Shown in pieces: positions 35,478 through 44,200 of a stretch of DNA of 64,000 bases. Numbering within the stretch: position 1 is the stretch's first letter; each line of letters begins with the position of its first letter. This DNA is from an uncultured Rhizobiaceae group bacterium. GTDB lineage: Bacteria > Pseudomonadota > Alphaproteobacteria > Rhizobiales > Rhizobiaceae. The translations under genes and the position numbers were made by a program. Below the pieces are notes generated by a model. The model was given only the letters and a program-made list of their open reading frames with translations. It did no database searches and was not told the origin of the DNA. The stretch covers positions 1 to 64,000 of the forward strand of contig CALHCF010000002.1 in assembly GCA_937930635.1 (NCBI GenBank). The letters run 5' to 3'.

Positions 35478-35909
35478 TCAGCCTATTTCCTCACGGGCAA
35501 TATCCTTGATCCGCCGCACCATGGACCGCAGACCATTAGCCCTCTGGGGTGTCAGGTGCTCTTCAAGACCAATCGCCTTGAAGGTTTCTCGCTCGTCCCT
35601 TGCGATAATTTCGTCTGGCTTGTGGCCGGAAAAGATCGAAAGTGTTATCGCAACCAGCCCCCTCACGATATGGGCATCTGATGCCCCTTCAAAGTGAAGC
35701 CGCCCATCATCGTCGCGCGAACTTGTCAGCCAAACCTGACTCACGCATCCCTGAACCTTATTTTTGTCACTCATCGCGTCTTCCGACAGCGGACGCAGGG
35801 CTTTGCCCAGTTCGATCAAATATCCGTATCGGTCCTCCCAGTCATCAAGAAAGGAGAAATTTTCGACAATCTCATCGAGGTCGGTGTCGAGGGTCAGCGG
35901 GTTGGGCAT
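35478..35909 (-). CDS. sufE: SufE family Fe-S cluster assembly protein
   Basis: A 143-residue SufE-type sulfur acceptor that takes persulfide from the SufS cysteine desulfurase. The acceptor cysteine lies in NKVQGCVSQVWL, and family blocks FLDDWEDRYGYLIELGKAL and LVAITLSIFSGHKPDEI are present. The ATG at 35909 fits the family; the frame extends 31 codons upstream without conservation. It is separate from any suf operon here. Confidence 0.92.
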   Translation of the reverse strand: MPNPLTLDTDLDEIVENFSFLDDWEDRYGYLIELGKALRPLSEDAMSDKNKVQGCVSQVWLTSSRDDDGRLHFEGASDAHIVRGLVAITLSIFSGHKPDEIIARDERETFKAIGLEEHLTPQRANGLRSMVRRIKDIAREEIG

Positions 35910-36251
35910 CAACTGGTTTCGGTTTTTGGACGGTTTGTGTGCGCAAGACTTATCTATTGTCGTGTCCGCTTCCAAGTCTGTGGGCACAATATGACCCCAC
36001 AATCTGCAATATCGCCTGAAAAATTAACGGAGCGTTGGCGTTTGCCTGCGCTCGCCCGGCTGTTTCTCATCTTGAGGCCCATAATGAGACAGCGCTTAAT
36101 GACCCGTTCACCAAACTTCTTAAAAGCCCCTGCTGAAAGGGTTTTTCGCTCTGCTAACGGACGTTTTTGGATGCCGGGTTAGGCTTCCATTAAAAGCCAT
36201 GTGCAAATTTGATCGCAAGAAAAATGCACATTTGTGCATTGAGGATTTGTT
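35910..36251. other. Divergent intergenic region, sufE / sensor kinase
   Basis: This 342-bp region holds no convincing gene. It contains a perfect 18-bp palindrome at its right end (listed separately) and two near-matches to the CtrA box, TTAA-N7-TTCA at 36096 and TTAG-N7-TTAA at 36179. Promoters for both flanking genes must lie here, but I could not fix -35/-10 boxes with confidence. Confidence 0.6.
36223..36240. promoter_or_regulatory. Palindromic operator candidate before the kinase gene
   Basis: AATGCACA-TT-TGTGCATT is a perfect palindrome ending 11 bp before the TTG start and touching the GAGGA ribosome site. A third half-site, TGTGCA, is at 36200-36205. The two-base spacer makes an RNA hairpin unlikely, so a dimeric DNA-binding protein is the more natural reading. 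Confidence 0.55.
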
Positions 36252-38090
36252 TTGCGTTTCTCATTGTCAAACTGGTCTTTGGAAGATTTTGCCCACCAAT
36301 GGGTACACCCCTGCGTGGAAGCAGGAAGCGCAAATTCTTTGCGTCATGCACGCTATATCGGTTCGCATATGCTGGCTGGTGGTTTGTCATTAGCGTTTGC
36401 ACCTGTATTTGCCGCATTGAACGCCGGTCTGGTCTCCATGCCGGTGGCTGTCCTGTTTGTCAGTTTGGGTGCCTTGCTGCTGCTTGCCTTGTTTGTCGCA
36501 CGAACGGGCAGACTGGACTGGGCTGAAAAGGGCAGTCTGGCGCTTTTGGCAACCGCTGCGGGTATGGCTTGCCTGGCCTCCGGTGGTCTGGGATCGGCAT
36601 TGCTGGTTTCGTTTTGCGCCTTGCCCGTCATTGCTTCTCTGTTCGGGCAGCGTTTCTCACTATCGTTTAGCGTTTGTGCCGTGTTTGCCGGAATTGGTGG
36701 CATCGGTTTTGCGGCGCATAGTGGTGACGCTATTGCGGCCGTGGATTTGTCTTATCCGGCTGGCGTGATCTCTACAGCAATAGCGATTGCGACACTCCTG
36801 GGCTGGATGACCCGTCAACAGCGTGCTCTTGGCAAAGAACTGTTGGTCGAACGGGAACGGTACCGTTTGCTTGCTGACAACGCCACGGATCTGATAACCC
36901 GCCACGACAGCAACGGCACAACGCTCTTTGCCTCTGACGCGGCGCGTGCGCTGTTTGGTCTTCCGGCGGACGGTCTTCTTGAAGCCGGAATGGTCGAAAA
37001 GATCCACCTGCAGGACCGTATTGTCTTTCTAAAGGCAATTTCTGATGCGGCTCACACCAACACTGAGCAGGTCTGTGAACTTCGGGTTCTTTGTAAAGGC
37101 CGCGATTCCACAATTTGGAAACAAATCGAAATGCAGGCCCGTCCTGTGCGGGATCCCGAGTCCGGCATTATCGATGTTGTCTCTACGTCCCGCGATATTA
37201 CAAAAGTAAAACGCGAAGAGATCGACGCCCGCAAAGCTGCCGAAATCGTCGAAGATGTTCAAGCTGCGCAAAAGCGCTTCCTTGCCATCATGAGTCATGA
37301 ATTGCGCACACCCCTCAACGCGATCATCGGTTTCTCCCAAATTCTTCATCACGAACCGATCACCAATCTGTCTCAAGAGAAGCGCCGTGAATATGCCGGA
37401 TTGATTGAGCAATCGGGCGAGCTTTTGCTGAGTGTGGTCAACGATATGCTCGATATGTCGCGGATTGAGGCCGGCAAATACGAAATCAACGTAGCAGAGT
37501 TTCCGCTGCATGAAGTCGCTGAATCGACACTGCAGATGCTGCAGCCAATGGCGCAAAAGAGCAATATCGCGGTGAAGTGCGATGTTCCCGAAAGTCTGCC
37601 TGCAATCAATGGCGACCGCAGGGCCTGTCAGCAAATCCTGATCAACCTCGCATCCAACGCGATCAAGTTCACGCCTGAACGTGGAGAGGTCCGCATTGTT
37701 GCCAAACAGCATGGCCCATCGGTCAAGCTGCGTGTCAAAGACACCGGCGTCGGTATCGATGCTGAATTCCTGCCATCTATCGGGCAGCCTTTCGCGCAGT
37801 TCAACACCGGGCATGATCGGGAGTACGGGGGCAGTGGGTTGGGGCTGTCGGTGGTCCGCGGTCTTGTTGAATTGCATGGTGGTGAGTTCGAAATCACCAG
37901 CACCAAGGGTGAGGGCACAACCGTCACGATCACACTTCCGGTGAAACCGCGAGTATCCCGACCACTCCCTGCAGACGAATTGGCACAGCTTGTTCAGCTC
38001 AAACGTCCGGTTGGTAACTCAAAAATAACCAAGTTGAGCCACGATGAGAAACAGAGTGAAGGAGTTAGTTGTGCACGCGTATCAGCCTGA
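36252..38090 (+). CDS. Membrane PAS-domain sensor histidine kinase (DivJ/PleC-like)
   Basis: A 612-residue kinase. About six hydrophobic segments span residues 40-190. A PAS domain follows (LLADNATDLITRHDSNGTTLFAS to ISTSRDITK-like end, about 200-315), then the HisKA phospho-acceptor in FLAIMSHELRTPLNAIIGFSQIL, and the ATPase domain with NLASNAIKFTPE, DTGVGID and GGSGLGLSVV. The membrane-PAS-HisKA layout and the H-box recall DivJ/PleC, which set DivK phosphorylation in the cell cycle; this assignment is inference. The start is a TTG with GAGGA six bases before it. The next gene, a peptidoglycan-binding protein, overlaps its end. Confidence 0.85.
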   Translation: MRFSLSNWSLEDFAHQWVHPCVEAGSANSLRHARYIGSHMLAGGLSLAFAPVFAALNAGLVSMPVAVLFVSLGALLLLALFVARTGRLDWAEKGSLALLATAAGMACLASGGLGSALLVSFCALPVIASLFGQRFSLSFSVCAVFAGIGGIGFAAHSGDAIAAVDLSYPAGVISTAIAIATLLGWMTRQQRALGKELLVERERYRLLADNATDLITRHDSNGTTLFASDAARALFGLPADGLLEAGMVEKIHLQDRIVFLKAISDAAHTNTEQVCELRVLCKGRDSTIWKQIEMQARPVRDPESGIIDVVSTSRDITKVKREEIDARKAAEIVEDVQAAQKRFLAIMSHELRTPLNAIIGFSQILHHEPITNLSQEKRREYAGLIEQSGELLLSVVNDMLDMSRIEAGKYEINVAEFPLHEVAESTLQMLQPMAQKSNIAVKCDVPESLPAINGDRRACQQILINLASNAIKFTPERGEVRIVAKQHGPSVKLRVKDTGVGIDAEFLPSIGQPFAQFNTGHDREYGGSGLGLSVVRGLVELHGGEFEITSTKGEGTTVTITLPVKPRVSRPLPADELAQLVQLKRPVGNSKITKLSHDEKQSEGVSCARVSA

Positions 38091-38844
38091 ACGTCTTAAG
38101 GCTCACCAAGCCTCTGGAAATCCCATAACCTCATTTGTCTCGGAAAACCGTGCCTTGTGCGTGGGTGCCGGACTGTCTGTCTGTCTCATGTCCGCGATCT
38201 TTGTGAATGCAATCTGGTATCAGCCAGGATTGCATCCCTCGCCGATGTTTGCGACGCGCAATGTGGACACCGCAACATCCGCCAGCCAGAAGGCCGTAGC
38301 GACCGTTGGGAACAAGGATAACAAAACCAAGCAGGTTGCAGCTGTCGAAAAAGCGTCGCCTGACCTGGTGCGTGAAGTGCAATCCGCATTGTCGGTTCGT
38401 GGATATTATTCCGGAGAACTTGACGGATTGTACGGTAAGCAGACTGAAAATGCGATCAAGACCTTTCAAAGAGATCATTCCGCCAAACAGGACGGTATTG
38501 CTACCGTGCGTTTGCTGACCACAATTTTGCTTTCTGCATCGGCTCGTCCGCAGGAAGTCCCGGTCCCTAAGGCCCGGGAAGTGGCAAGTGCTCCGGTAAA
38601 GGTAAAGACCATTTCGGTCTCGGCACAGGAACCAAGAGATGTGGCGGATGGACTAGTGGCCCGTATCCAAACGGGGCTGCGCGCCTTTGGCTATGACGAG
38701 GTGGTTGTTGATGGAAAAATGGGTCAGCAAACAGCAACGGCTATTCAGCGTTTCCAATTGAACTTCGGCATGAAGATCACCGGAGAGCCTTCAAAAGGTG
38801 TGTTGGATAAACTCAGCGAAATCGGCGCTTACAAACAGGGCTGA
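38071..38844 (+). CDS. Membrane-anchored protein with two peptidoglycan-binding domains
   Basis: A 257-residue protein with a short cytoplasmic head, one membrane helix (about residues 27-46) and two PG_binding_1 domains. The first reads LVREVQSALSVRGYYSGELDGLYGKQTENAIKTFQ; the second reads LVARIQTGLRAFGYDEVVVDGKMGQQTATAIQRFQ. Both probably hold cell wall in the periplasm. I chose the GTG at 38071 because AAGGAG lies 6 bases before it; an ATG at 38044 is in frame but lacks such a site. It overlaps the kinase gene by 20 bp, so a shared cell-envelope or cell-cycle role is likely. Confidence 0.82.
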   Translation: MHAYQPERLKAHQASGNPITSFVSENRALCVGAGLSVCLMSAIFVNAIWYQPGLHPSPMFATRNVDTATSASQKAVATVGNKDNKTKQVAAVEKASPDLVREVQSALSVRGYYSGELDGLYGKQTENAIKTFQRDHSAKQDGIATVRLLTTILLSASARPQEVPVPKAREVASAPVKVKTISVSAQEPRDVADGLVARIQTGLRAFGYDEVVVDGKMGQQTATAIQRFQLNFGMKITGEPSKGVLDKLSEIGAYKQG

Positions 38845-38849
38845 CCTCT

Positions 38850-39191
38850 TTGCGGGTAACTTCTGAATTCTGGGTAGGCGCGCTCTTGCGGCGCGCTTCA
38901 CAACAGGGCGCGTTTGCAACAATCATCCACAAGGGCGCGGCTGAAGCCGGTGCAATTTTCATAATCGTCAATGACCTGTCGGGCCATGTTTCCCTATTGG
39001 GCCCTGCACCGCAGATGAGCTATGGCTCAGGACGGTCCGTTGACCGCCTGTTCGAGCAGGTTGCCGAAAATCTGACGGACAATGAACTTGCAGAAAAGGT
39101 CGCGCGCGAACGCTCTTTCGACCCCGATGTCTGGGTGATCGAAATCGAAGACAAGCAAGGCCGCTCTTTCATCCAGGCGGATGAAAACTAG
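38850..39191 (+). CDS. DUF1491 family protein
   Basis: A 113-residue soluble protein of the DUF1491 family, recognised from MRVTSEFWVGALLRRA, the GAAEAGAIFIIVN segment and the FDPDVWVIEIED end. The function is unknown. The initiator appears to be a TTG 5 bp after the preceding stop; no ATG fits the family N-terminus. It is the third gene of the kinase operon. Confidence 0.87.
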   Translation: MRVTSEFWVGALLRRASQQGAFATIIHKGAAEAGAIFIIVNDLSGHVSLLGPAPQMSYGSGRSVDRLFEQVAENLTDNELAEKVARERSFDPDVWVIEIEDKQGRSFIQADEN

Positions 39192-39224
39192 CGCAGTTTC
39201 TGACCTACCTGCTGATTTTTGAAA

Positions 39225-40349
39225 CTAGCTGGCAGCGCGTCTTGTGGTGGATATCTGATCTTCCGCCGGTCTGCCGGTGTCTGATTGAGGTGCTCCGCGT
39301 ACCGGACTTCCTTCTTCCAGATAAGGCTGATGGGCTGGAGCCAGCATCTCTTCTTTTGGCCATTGTGCAACAGCTTCCTGACAGGAACCTGTTTGCAGAG
39401 TTTTGTAAAACTCGATTGCCCGCATGGCGTTTTGAACGCTGAGGCCGATGGAGGGGAATGTGAGCATCTGTATGCGGTTGGCCAGGGCAGGATCGATATC
39501 GGATGCCTTCAGGAGAACGGCCAGCGTATCGCCGGTATCGTCTTCCAGAACCTGATAAGCTGTTTCCAGGCTGAGGGAGGCGTGCTTTTGCATCAGGATT
39601 GCCATGCCCTGCCCACTACCGGCCGTTGCAGCAGTCAGCAAAGCCGAGCCAAAATCTGCAATCCTGACATAGCCTTCGTCATTTGATGAAGGTGCCTGTT
39701 GAGTGGTAGTTTGTTCGAGCCGTCCACCACGCGCAGCCGCTTCCATCAGCTTTTCACGCGCTGAGAATGTGGATTCTTCTCCGGTGTGTTCTTGTGGCTG
39801 CTGGATAGGTTTTTGATCTTGCATGGTTGGAACTCCGGTTGTTTGGGGAGCGATGGCTTCATTGCGATCAAGTCTCTGATTGACCATTTCATCGTCCAGT
39901 TGACGCAGCCGCGTTACAAGACTCTGACCAATGTCTGGACGTGATGAGAGAATGCGGGCATACGCCACGCCTTTTTTGTTGATCACCTGCTGCATGTCCA
40001 ACTGCCCAAGGGCCGTGCTTCTCGTCAGCATTGGTGTGCTGATCAGGAGTGGCTCCATAGCCAGATGCAACGCAATTGATTGCGGCGTGAAGGAACTGTC
40101 TGCCAGTGAGCGGCAGATAATCTGCTTGGTTGCTCCCGACACCTTTTCAACTAGACCAAAGAACGCTTCCTTATATTCTTCAAGCGTCAACCGGTTGTAC
40201 GTTCCCGCGTGGCAGAAACGATCAGTGGCGACTAACAGAAGCTCGTCAGCAGAATTGAGACTGCTTTGTCTGTCGGGCAACAGGGAATTGGTGTTGCGCT
40301 CGGCGTCATCAAAAAAGCCGGACTGAGGACGGGTGGCGGCCGCTGACAT
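39225..40349 (-). CDS. DUF2336 family protein
   Basis: A 374-residue soluble, mostly helical protein of the DUF2336 family, with repeated helix pairs of HEAT-like appearance (SFTPQSIALHLAMEPLLISTPMLTRS and SLVTRLRQLDDEMVNQRL). A glutamine-rich linker covers about residues 175-215. The C-terminal half contains LSLETAYQVLEDDTGDTLAVLLKASDIDPALANRI. The function is unknown. It is divergent from the 68-aa gene, and the shared region 40350-40498 has a TTAG-N7-TTAA (CtrA-like) match at 40400. Confidence 0.83.
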   Translation of the reverse strand: MSAAATRPQSGFFDDAERNTNSLLPDRQSSLNSADELLLVATDRFCHAGTYNRLTLEEYKEAFFGLVEKVSGATKQIICRSLADSSFTPQSIALHLAMEPLLISTPMLTRSTALGQLDMQQVINKKGVAYARILSSRPDIGQSLVTRLRQLDDEMVNQRLDRNEAIAPQTTGVPTMQDQKPIQQPQEHTGEESTFSAREKLMEAAARGGRLEQTTTQQAPSSNDEGYVRIADFGSALLTAATAGSGQGMAILMQKHASLSLETAYQVLEDDTGDTLAVLLKASDIDPALANRIQMLTFPSIGLSVQNAMRAIEFYKTLQTGSCQEAVAQWPKEEMLAPAHQPYLEEGSPVRGAPQSDTGRPAEDQISTTRRAAS

Positions 40350-40498
40350 GGATAGAATTCCTGTGGTTCATTTTCTATCCGCACAATGCGCCAATACCCT
40401 TAGCAAGCTGTTAACTATAAACCGTCATTTTGTCGGTACCCGAGCTGATCACGGTCGGCTCCCCAATCAAGATGCCATTTGTAGAGCGCAGGTGAATC

Positions 40499-40705
40499 GT
40501 GGCCAAAATTGTGTCCATAGAAGGCGGCAGCGCCAAATCGCGCGCTTCATCGGCAGCCCGATTGCCAAAGGGACAGGGCAGCGCTGAGATCGTTTTCTTT
40601 CCAGGGGTTCGCTATGAGCGAAGCGGCTCTGCTGCTTGCGACAAAGAGGCAACCTGTGCAGGATTATCCAAGAGTTTGGCGGTTGTTGCTGAAGGCGCCT
40701 GCTAA
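40499..40705 (+). CDS. Small conserved protein of rhizobial type, 68 aa
   Basis: A small protein starting with GTG. The central AEIVFFPGVRYERSG motif and the MAKIVSIEGGSAK N-terminus correspond to short conserved proteins that I recall from many Hyphomicrobiales genomes, where the motif is close to the C-terminus. The 25 residues after the motif are cysteine-containing and less familiar. No function is known. The ribosome site is weak (CAGGTGAATC), and the gene is divergent from DUF2336. Confidence 0.62.
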   Translation: MAKIVSIEGGSAKSRASSAARLPKGQGSAEIVFFPGVRYERSGSAACDKEATCAGLSKSLAVVAEGAC

Positions 40706-40725
40706 CTTCATTCGATCCAATCTGA

Positions 40726-41295
40726 TCAGGAATCGGCATCACTGCCGGAAAGATCAAATTTCTCGCATTTTGCATCGCTTAGAAATTTACTGACGGTTGA
40801 TTCCCAACTTGGATCTTCCTGCAGCGCACGGATCAAAATGAAACCCTGTTTCAATTCAGCTTCCACAACCACGGCTTTTTCAGCCTCTTCCGGAGGGTTT
40901 TTACGCAGCTGTGCCATTTGCACCGGATCGACGACGATCAGGAATAACTTGCGCTCAATTGCTGTGCGATCATTGAAGCTGTAAATATTGCGGCCGCGGC
41001 GGTCGAAGATGGCGACAGACCAAAAGGGTAGAATGCCTTCTGCTTCCACCGAAAGTGGAGCTTCGCCCAGATCGTAACGACAGGCAGCAACGCCGAAGGA
41101 CGGATCCACCAGAGGCAGAGGGCCTTCCGTAAGTCCCGGTTTGGCGATAATCTCAAAATTCCAGGGTTTGCCGACCTTTTCCAGATTGGCCCAGGCATCC
41201 TTGGCTGCATAGGAGGGGATCAGCAGGATTATCAGAATGTGGACGATCCCCGCCAACAGCAGCGTGATCGCAACTGGATAAAGCAACCGCATCAT
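40726..41295 (-). CDS. DUF1254-type membrane protein
   Basis: A 189-residue protein with one N-terminal membrane helix (about residues 5-25) and a periplasmic domain with the blocks CRYDLGEAPL, PFWSVAIFDRRGRNIYSFNDRTAIER and a hydrophobic LIVVDPVQMAQL strand. It has the usual size and position of the short DUF1254 proteins that accompany DUF1214 proteins in rhizobia. The function is unknown. It overlaps the upstream DUF1214 gene. Confidence 0.78.
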   Translation of the reverse strand: MMRLLYPVAITLLLAGIVHILIILLIPSYAAKDAWANLEKVGKPWNFEIIAKPGLTEGPLPLVDPSFGVAACRYDLGEAPLSVEAEGILPFWSVAIFDRRGRNIYSFNDRTAIERKLFLIVVDPVQMAQLRKNPPEEAEKAVVVEAELKQGFILIRALQEDPSWESTVSKFLSDAKCEKFDLSGSDADS

Positions 41296-41873
41296 GATCC
41301 ACACCCCAAAAGGAGGATGTTTGGCATTCGCGGCTCAACAATTCCCCGCGCACTGGTTACCTGACTGTCATAAAGACGAAGAATAATCTTGAAGGGTCCT
41401 TCGCCCTGTGTCTCCAGCCAGTTGCCGCCTGGAGGGATGGCGCCAACGCCGATATCGAAGGAACCATCGCCACTGCGTACAAGCTGCCGCGAGACAAGGA
41501 CCGCCGGTGTTCCGTTGGAGCTTGAAACCGGGCGCCCATCCAGCCGGTGAGCCGTAAGCGTCCAGAGCCGTGCAGGGGGAGTGATGCCTGAAATCTTGTA
41601 GGAACAATCCTGCCGCAGCGGTTGGCCGGTCGCGTCTTTGTCGGCATGAAAGGCGATGCCCTCGGCGATGCCCAATGGTACTTCACCATCGGCGGCCACC
41701 TTTGCCTTTGTGTAGGGGTCGGAATCCTGACTGCCGGCCAGGGGCCAGGCAGTCCACTCACCAATCGACAACGCACCAAACCCGTGATTGGTGCGAATGG
41801 AATACCAGGAGAAAACTCCGCCAAGCGCCAGGCCTGTTATCACCACAAGAACAAGTGAGAGAAAGGTTCGCAT
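41292..41873 (-). CDS. DUF1214 domain protein, membrane-anchored
   Basis: A 193-residue protein with an N-terminal membrane helix (residues 3-25) and a periplasmic DUF1214 domain. Landmarks are SIGEWTAWPLAGSQDSDPYTKAKVA near residue 36, CSYKISGITPPARLWTLTAHRLDG, and PPGGNWLETQGEGPFKIILRLYD, the characteristic end. It forms a coupled pair with the DUF1254 gene (4-bp overlap). The function is unknown. Confidence 0.85.
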   Translation of the reverse strand: MRTFLSLVLVVITGLALGGVFSWYSIRTNHGFGALSIGEWTAWPLAGSQDSDPYTKAKVAADGEVPLGIAEGIAFHADKDATGQPLRQDCSYKISGITPPARLWTLTAHRLDGRPVSSSNGTPAVLVSRQLVRSGDGSFDIGVGAIPPGGNWLETQGEGPFKIILRLYDSQVTSARGIVEPRMPNILLLGCGS

Positions 41874-41918
41874 CGTCTATAATCTAGCCAGGAAGACAGG
41901 CGATAGAATGAGGCAGCA

Positions 41919-44105
41919 TCAGCGGGTCTGCTTAGATTGGCTCGAAACAGAAACAGCGGCTTTGCGCACCCCATTTTGACGTGACGCCACTGGCCGGCTT
42001 TTCAAAGTTGGTGCTTCCTTGAACTCCTGCTCAAGGCGACGCAACAACCGGGCCGTATCGAGCGGCAGGGGCTGCTGACGAACAACCGAAACAGGAATAT
42101 CAACCGGACGATTGGACGCAACAGGAGCCGCATTTTGATTGTCTTTCGGTACCTCCGCTTCAACAAACGGGAGGGGGCGCAGCTCGATATCCTTGTGCGC
42201 ATAGGTCATGAACTTCTTCCAGGTCATTGCAGGAAGATTGCCGCCGGTGAGACGGTTGGTCGGGCTGTAATTGTCGTTGCCAAACCAGACCGCAGCTACA
42301 TAATTGCCGGTATATCCAACAAACCAGGCGTCGCGATAGGCCTGGGTTGTGCCCGTTTTTCCGGCTGTTTTGATACCGGCTAGCTTCGAACGGCGTCCGG
42401 TTCCCCATTCGGGCACCTGAGACAACATAACGTTCATCGCTTCAGTCGCCTCGTCAGAGATAACACGTTCTGCTTTGCGGCCTGATTTTTTGAAATCGTA
42501 GAGGGTCTCGCCTGCTGCGTCGGATATCTGGACGATAGAATGACGGTTGGTTGAGTATCCGCCCGACATGAAGACCCCATAGCCAGTTGCCTGTTCAATG
42601 ACGGTCATTTCATTTGTACCAAGGGGCATGGCCGGCTCAGCGGTGAGAGGTGAGTCCACTCCCATCCTGTTGGCCAGTTCGACAATGGGCCCACGGCCAA
42701 GTTCACTGGCGATGCGAACCGGGACGGTGTTGATGGATTTCACCAGTGCGCGGGTGAGATTAACGCGGCCAAACCGAGCGCCATTATAGTTTTGCGGGCT
42801 CCAGCCACGAATAACAACCGGGCCGCCGTTCACGACGGAATTGGGCTTATACCCTTTTTGGACAGCGTAGGTGTAGACATAGGGTTTGAACGTTGACCCG
42901 GGTTGTCTGCGGGCACGGGTTGCCCGGTTGTACTGGCTTTCACCATAGTCTTTTCCGCCGACTATTGCGCGAACAGCGCCACCGTTCTCGATAACTGCCA
43001 TGGCCGCCTGACTGGCCCGCTTTTCCTTACCAAACTGACGCAAATGAGAAAGAACGGCGTCGTCCGCCGCCTTTTGCAAGCTGGGGTCGAGTGTTGTCTT
43101 TGCGATCAGTGTGTTGGTGCGGAAACCAACGGCCAGTTCCTTGACCCTCTCAAATGCATGATCGAGGAAATAGTCGGGCGAGTCAGTTTTTTCGCGCTCC
43201 ACCACGCTTGCCGGTTTTCGTCGGGCGGTGATCACCTGTCCTTCGGTCATGAAATTGGCCTGCACCATGTTGGTCAACACATCGTTGGCGCGGGCGCGTG
43301 CTGCCGGAAGATTTAGATGAGGGGCATATTTGGAAGGAGCTTTATACAAGCCAGCCAGAATGGCGGCTTCCGCCAAAGTGACATCACGAATGTTCTTGTC
43401 GAAATAAAATTCTGACGCCGCCGCCGCCCCAATCGCACCGCCACCCATATAGGCGCGATCGAGGTAAAGCTTCAAAATCTCCTTCTTGGGGAGATTATAT
43501 TCCAGCCACAGTGACAGGAAAGCTTCCTTGATCTTTCGTTCTAGCGTTCGTTCGTTGGTCAGGAACAGGTTCTTTGCCAATTGCTGGGTTATCGTGGACC
43601 CGCCCTGCACAACGGAATTGGCACGGGCGTTTTCGACCATGGCGCGAACAAGCCCCAGGAAATCGATGCCAAAATGCTCGAAGAAACGGCGGTCTTCCGT
43701 CGCCAGCACCGCCTTGATGAAATGATCCGGCAGCGTGTCGATAGGTTCTGCATCGTTGTGCAAAACACCGCGGCGGCCAATCTCATTTCCAAACCGGTCG
43801 AGGAAGGTAACAGCAAAATCCTGCTGTGCCCGCCAGTTCTTTTCTGTCTCTTCAAACGCCGGTTTTGCCAGCGCCAGCATAAGAACCGCTCCTGCTGTTC
43901 CCAGTGTCAGTCCTTCGCAAAGAAATTCGATCACAGACTTCTTGAAACCCTGCACTCGAAAACGCCGGAAGAAAACGGTCAAAGACTCCCACGTCGCTCC
44001 ACCGCTCGACTTGAAACGGTACATCGCGTCGTCGACCCAGGAGTCGAAACTCATCAGGCTGTTCCAGCCTTTCCATTTCTTTTTTGTTTCAAAAGGGTCG
44101 CGCAT
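41919..44105 (-). CDS. Bifunctional class A penicillin-binding protein (PBP1 type)
   Basis: A 728-residue peptidoglycan synthase. A cytoplasmic basic head of about 60 residues precedes one membrane helix. Glycosyltransferase family 51 motifs are EDRRFFEHFGID and QGGSTITQQLAKN. The transpeptidase domain has SxxK in RQPGSTFKPYVY, SxN in KSINTVPVR and KTG in AGKTGTTQAYRDAWFVGYTG. The C-terminal 90 residues are proline-rich and basic, probably disordered. I chose the ATG at 44105; one at 44054 is also possible and neither has a strong ribosome site. It is divergent from the YcgN-like gene with about 95 bp between them. Confidence 0.92.
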   Translation of the reverse strand: MRDPFETKKKWKGWNSLMSFDSWVDDAMYRFKSSGGATWESLTVFFRRFRVQGFKKSVIEFLCEGLTLGTAGAVLMLALAKPAFEETEKNWRAQQDFAVTFLDRFGNEIGRRGVLHNDAEPIDTLPDHFIKAVLATEDRRFFEHFGIDFLGLVRAMVENARANSVVQGGSTITQQLAKNLFLTNERTLERKIKEAFLSLWLEYNLPKKEILKLYLDRAYMGGGAIGAAAASEFYFDKNIRDVTLAEAAILAGLYKAPSKYAPHLNLPAARARANDVLTNMVQANFMTEGQVITARRKPASVVEREKTDSPDYFLDHAFERVKELAVGFRTNTLIAKTTLDPSLQKAADDAVLSHLRQFGKEKRASQAAMAVIENGGAVRAIVGGKDYGESQYNRATRARRQPGSTFKPYVYTYAVQKGYKPNSVVNGGPVVIRGWSPQNYNGARFGRVNLTRALVKSINTVPVRIASELGRGPIVELANRMGVDSPLTAEPAMPLGTNEMTVIEQATGYGVFMSGGYSTNRHSIVQISDAAGETLYDFKKSGRKAERVISDEATEAMNVMLSQVPEWGTGRRSKLAGIKTAGKTGTTQAYRDAWFVGYTGNYVAAVWFGNDNYSPTNRLTGGNLPAMTWKKFMTYAHKDIELRPLPFVEAEVPKDNQNAAPVASNRPVDIPVSVVRQQPLPLDTARLLRRLEQEFKEAPTLKSRPVASRQNGVRKAAVSVSSQSKQTR

Positions 44106-44200
44106 CGGCTTTACGCAGGCTCCGCTTCGTGGTTGTGATCGCAAACATCATCGGGAAACTAGGTTATATTGTCCGACATTTCCGCCCAAGGAGCAAGCTG

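Noticed and set aside
37029-37877. Long minus-strand open frame (282 codons) opposite the sensor kinase gene
   Set aside because: It covers the kinase core motifs in antisense and contains no recognisable domain.
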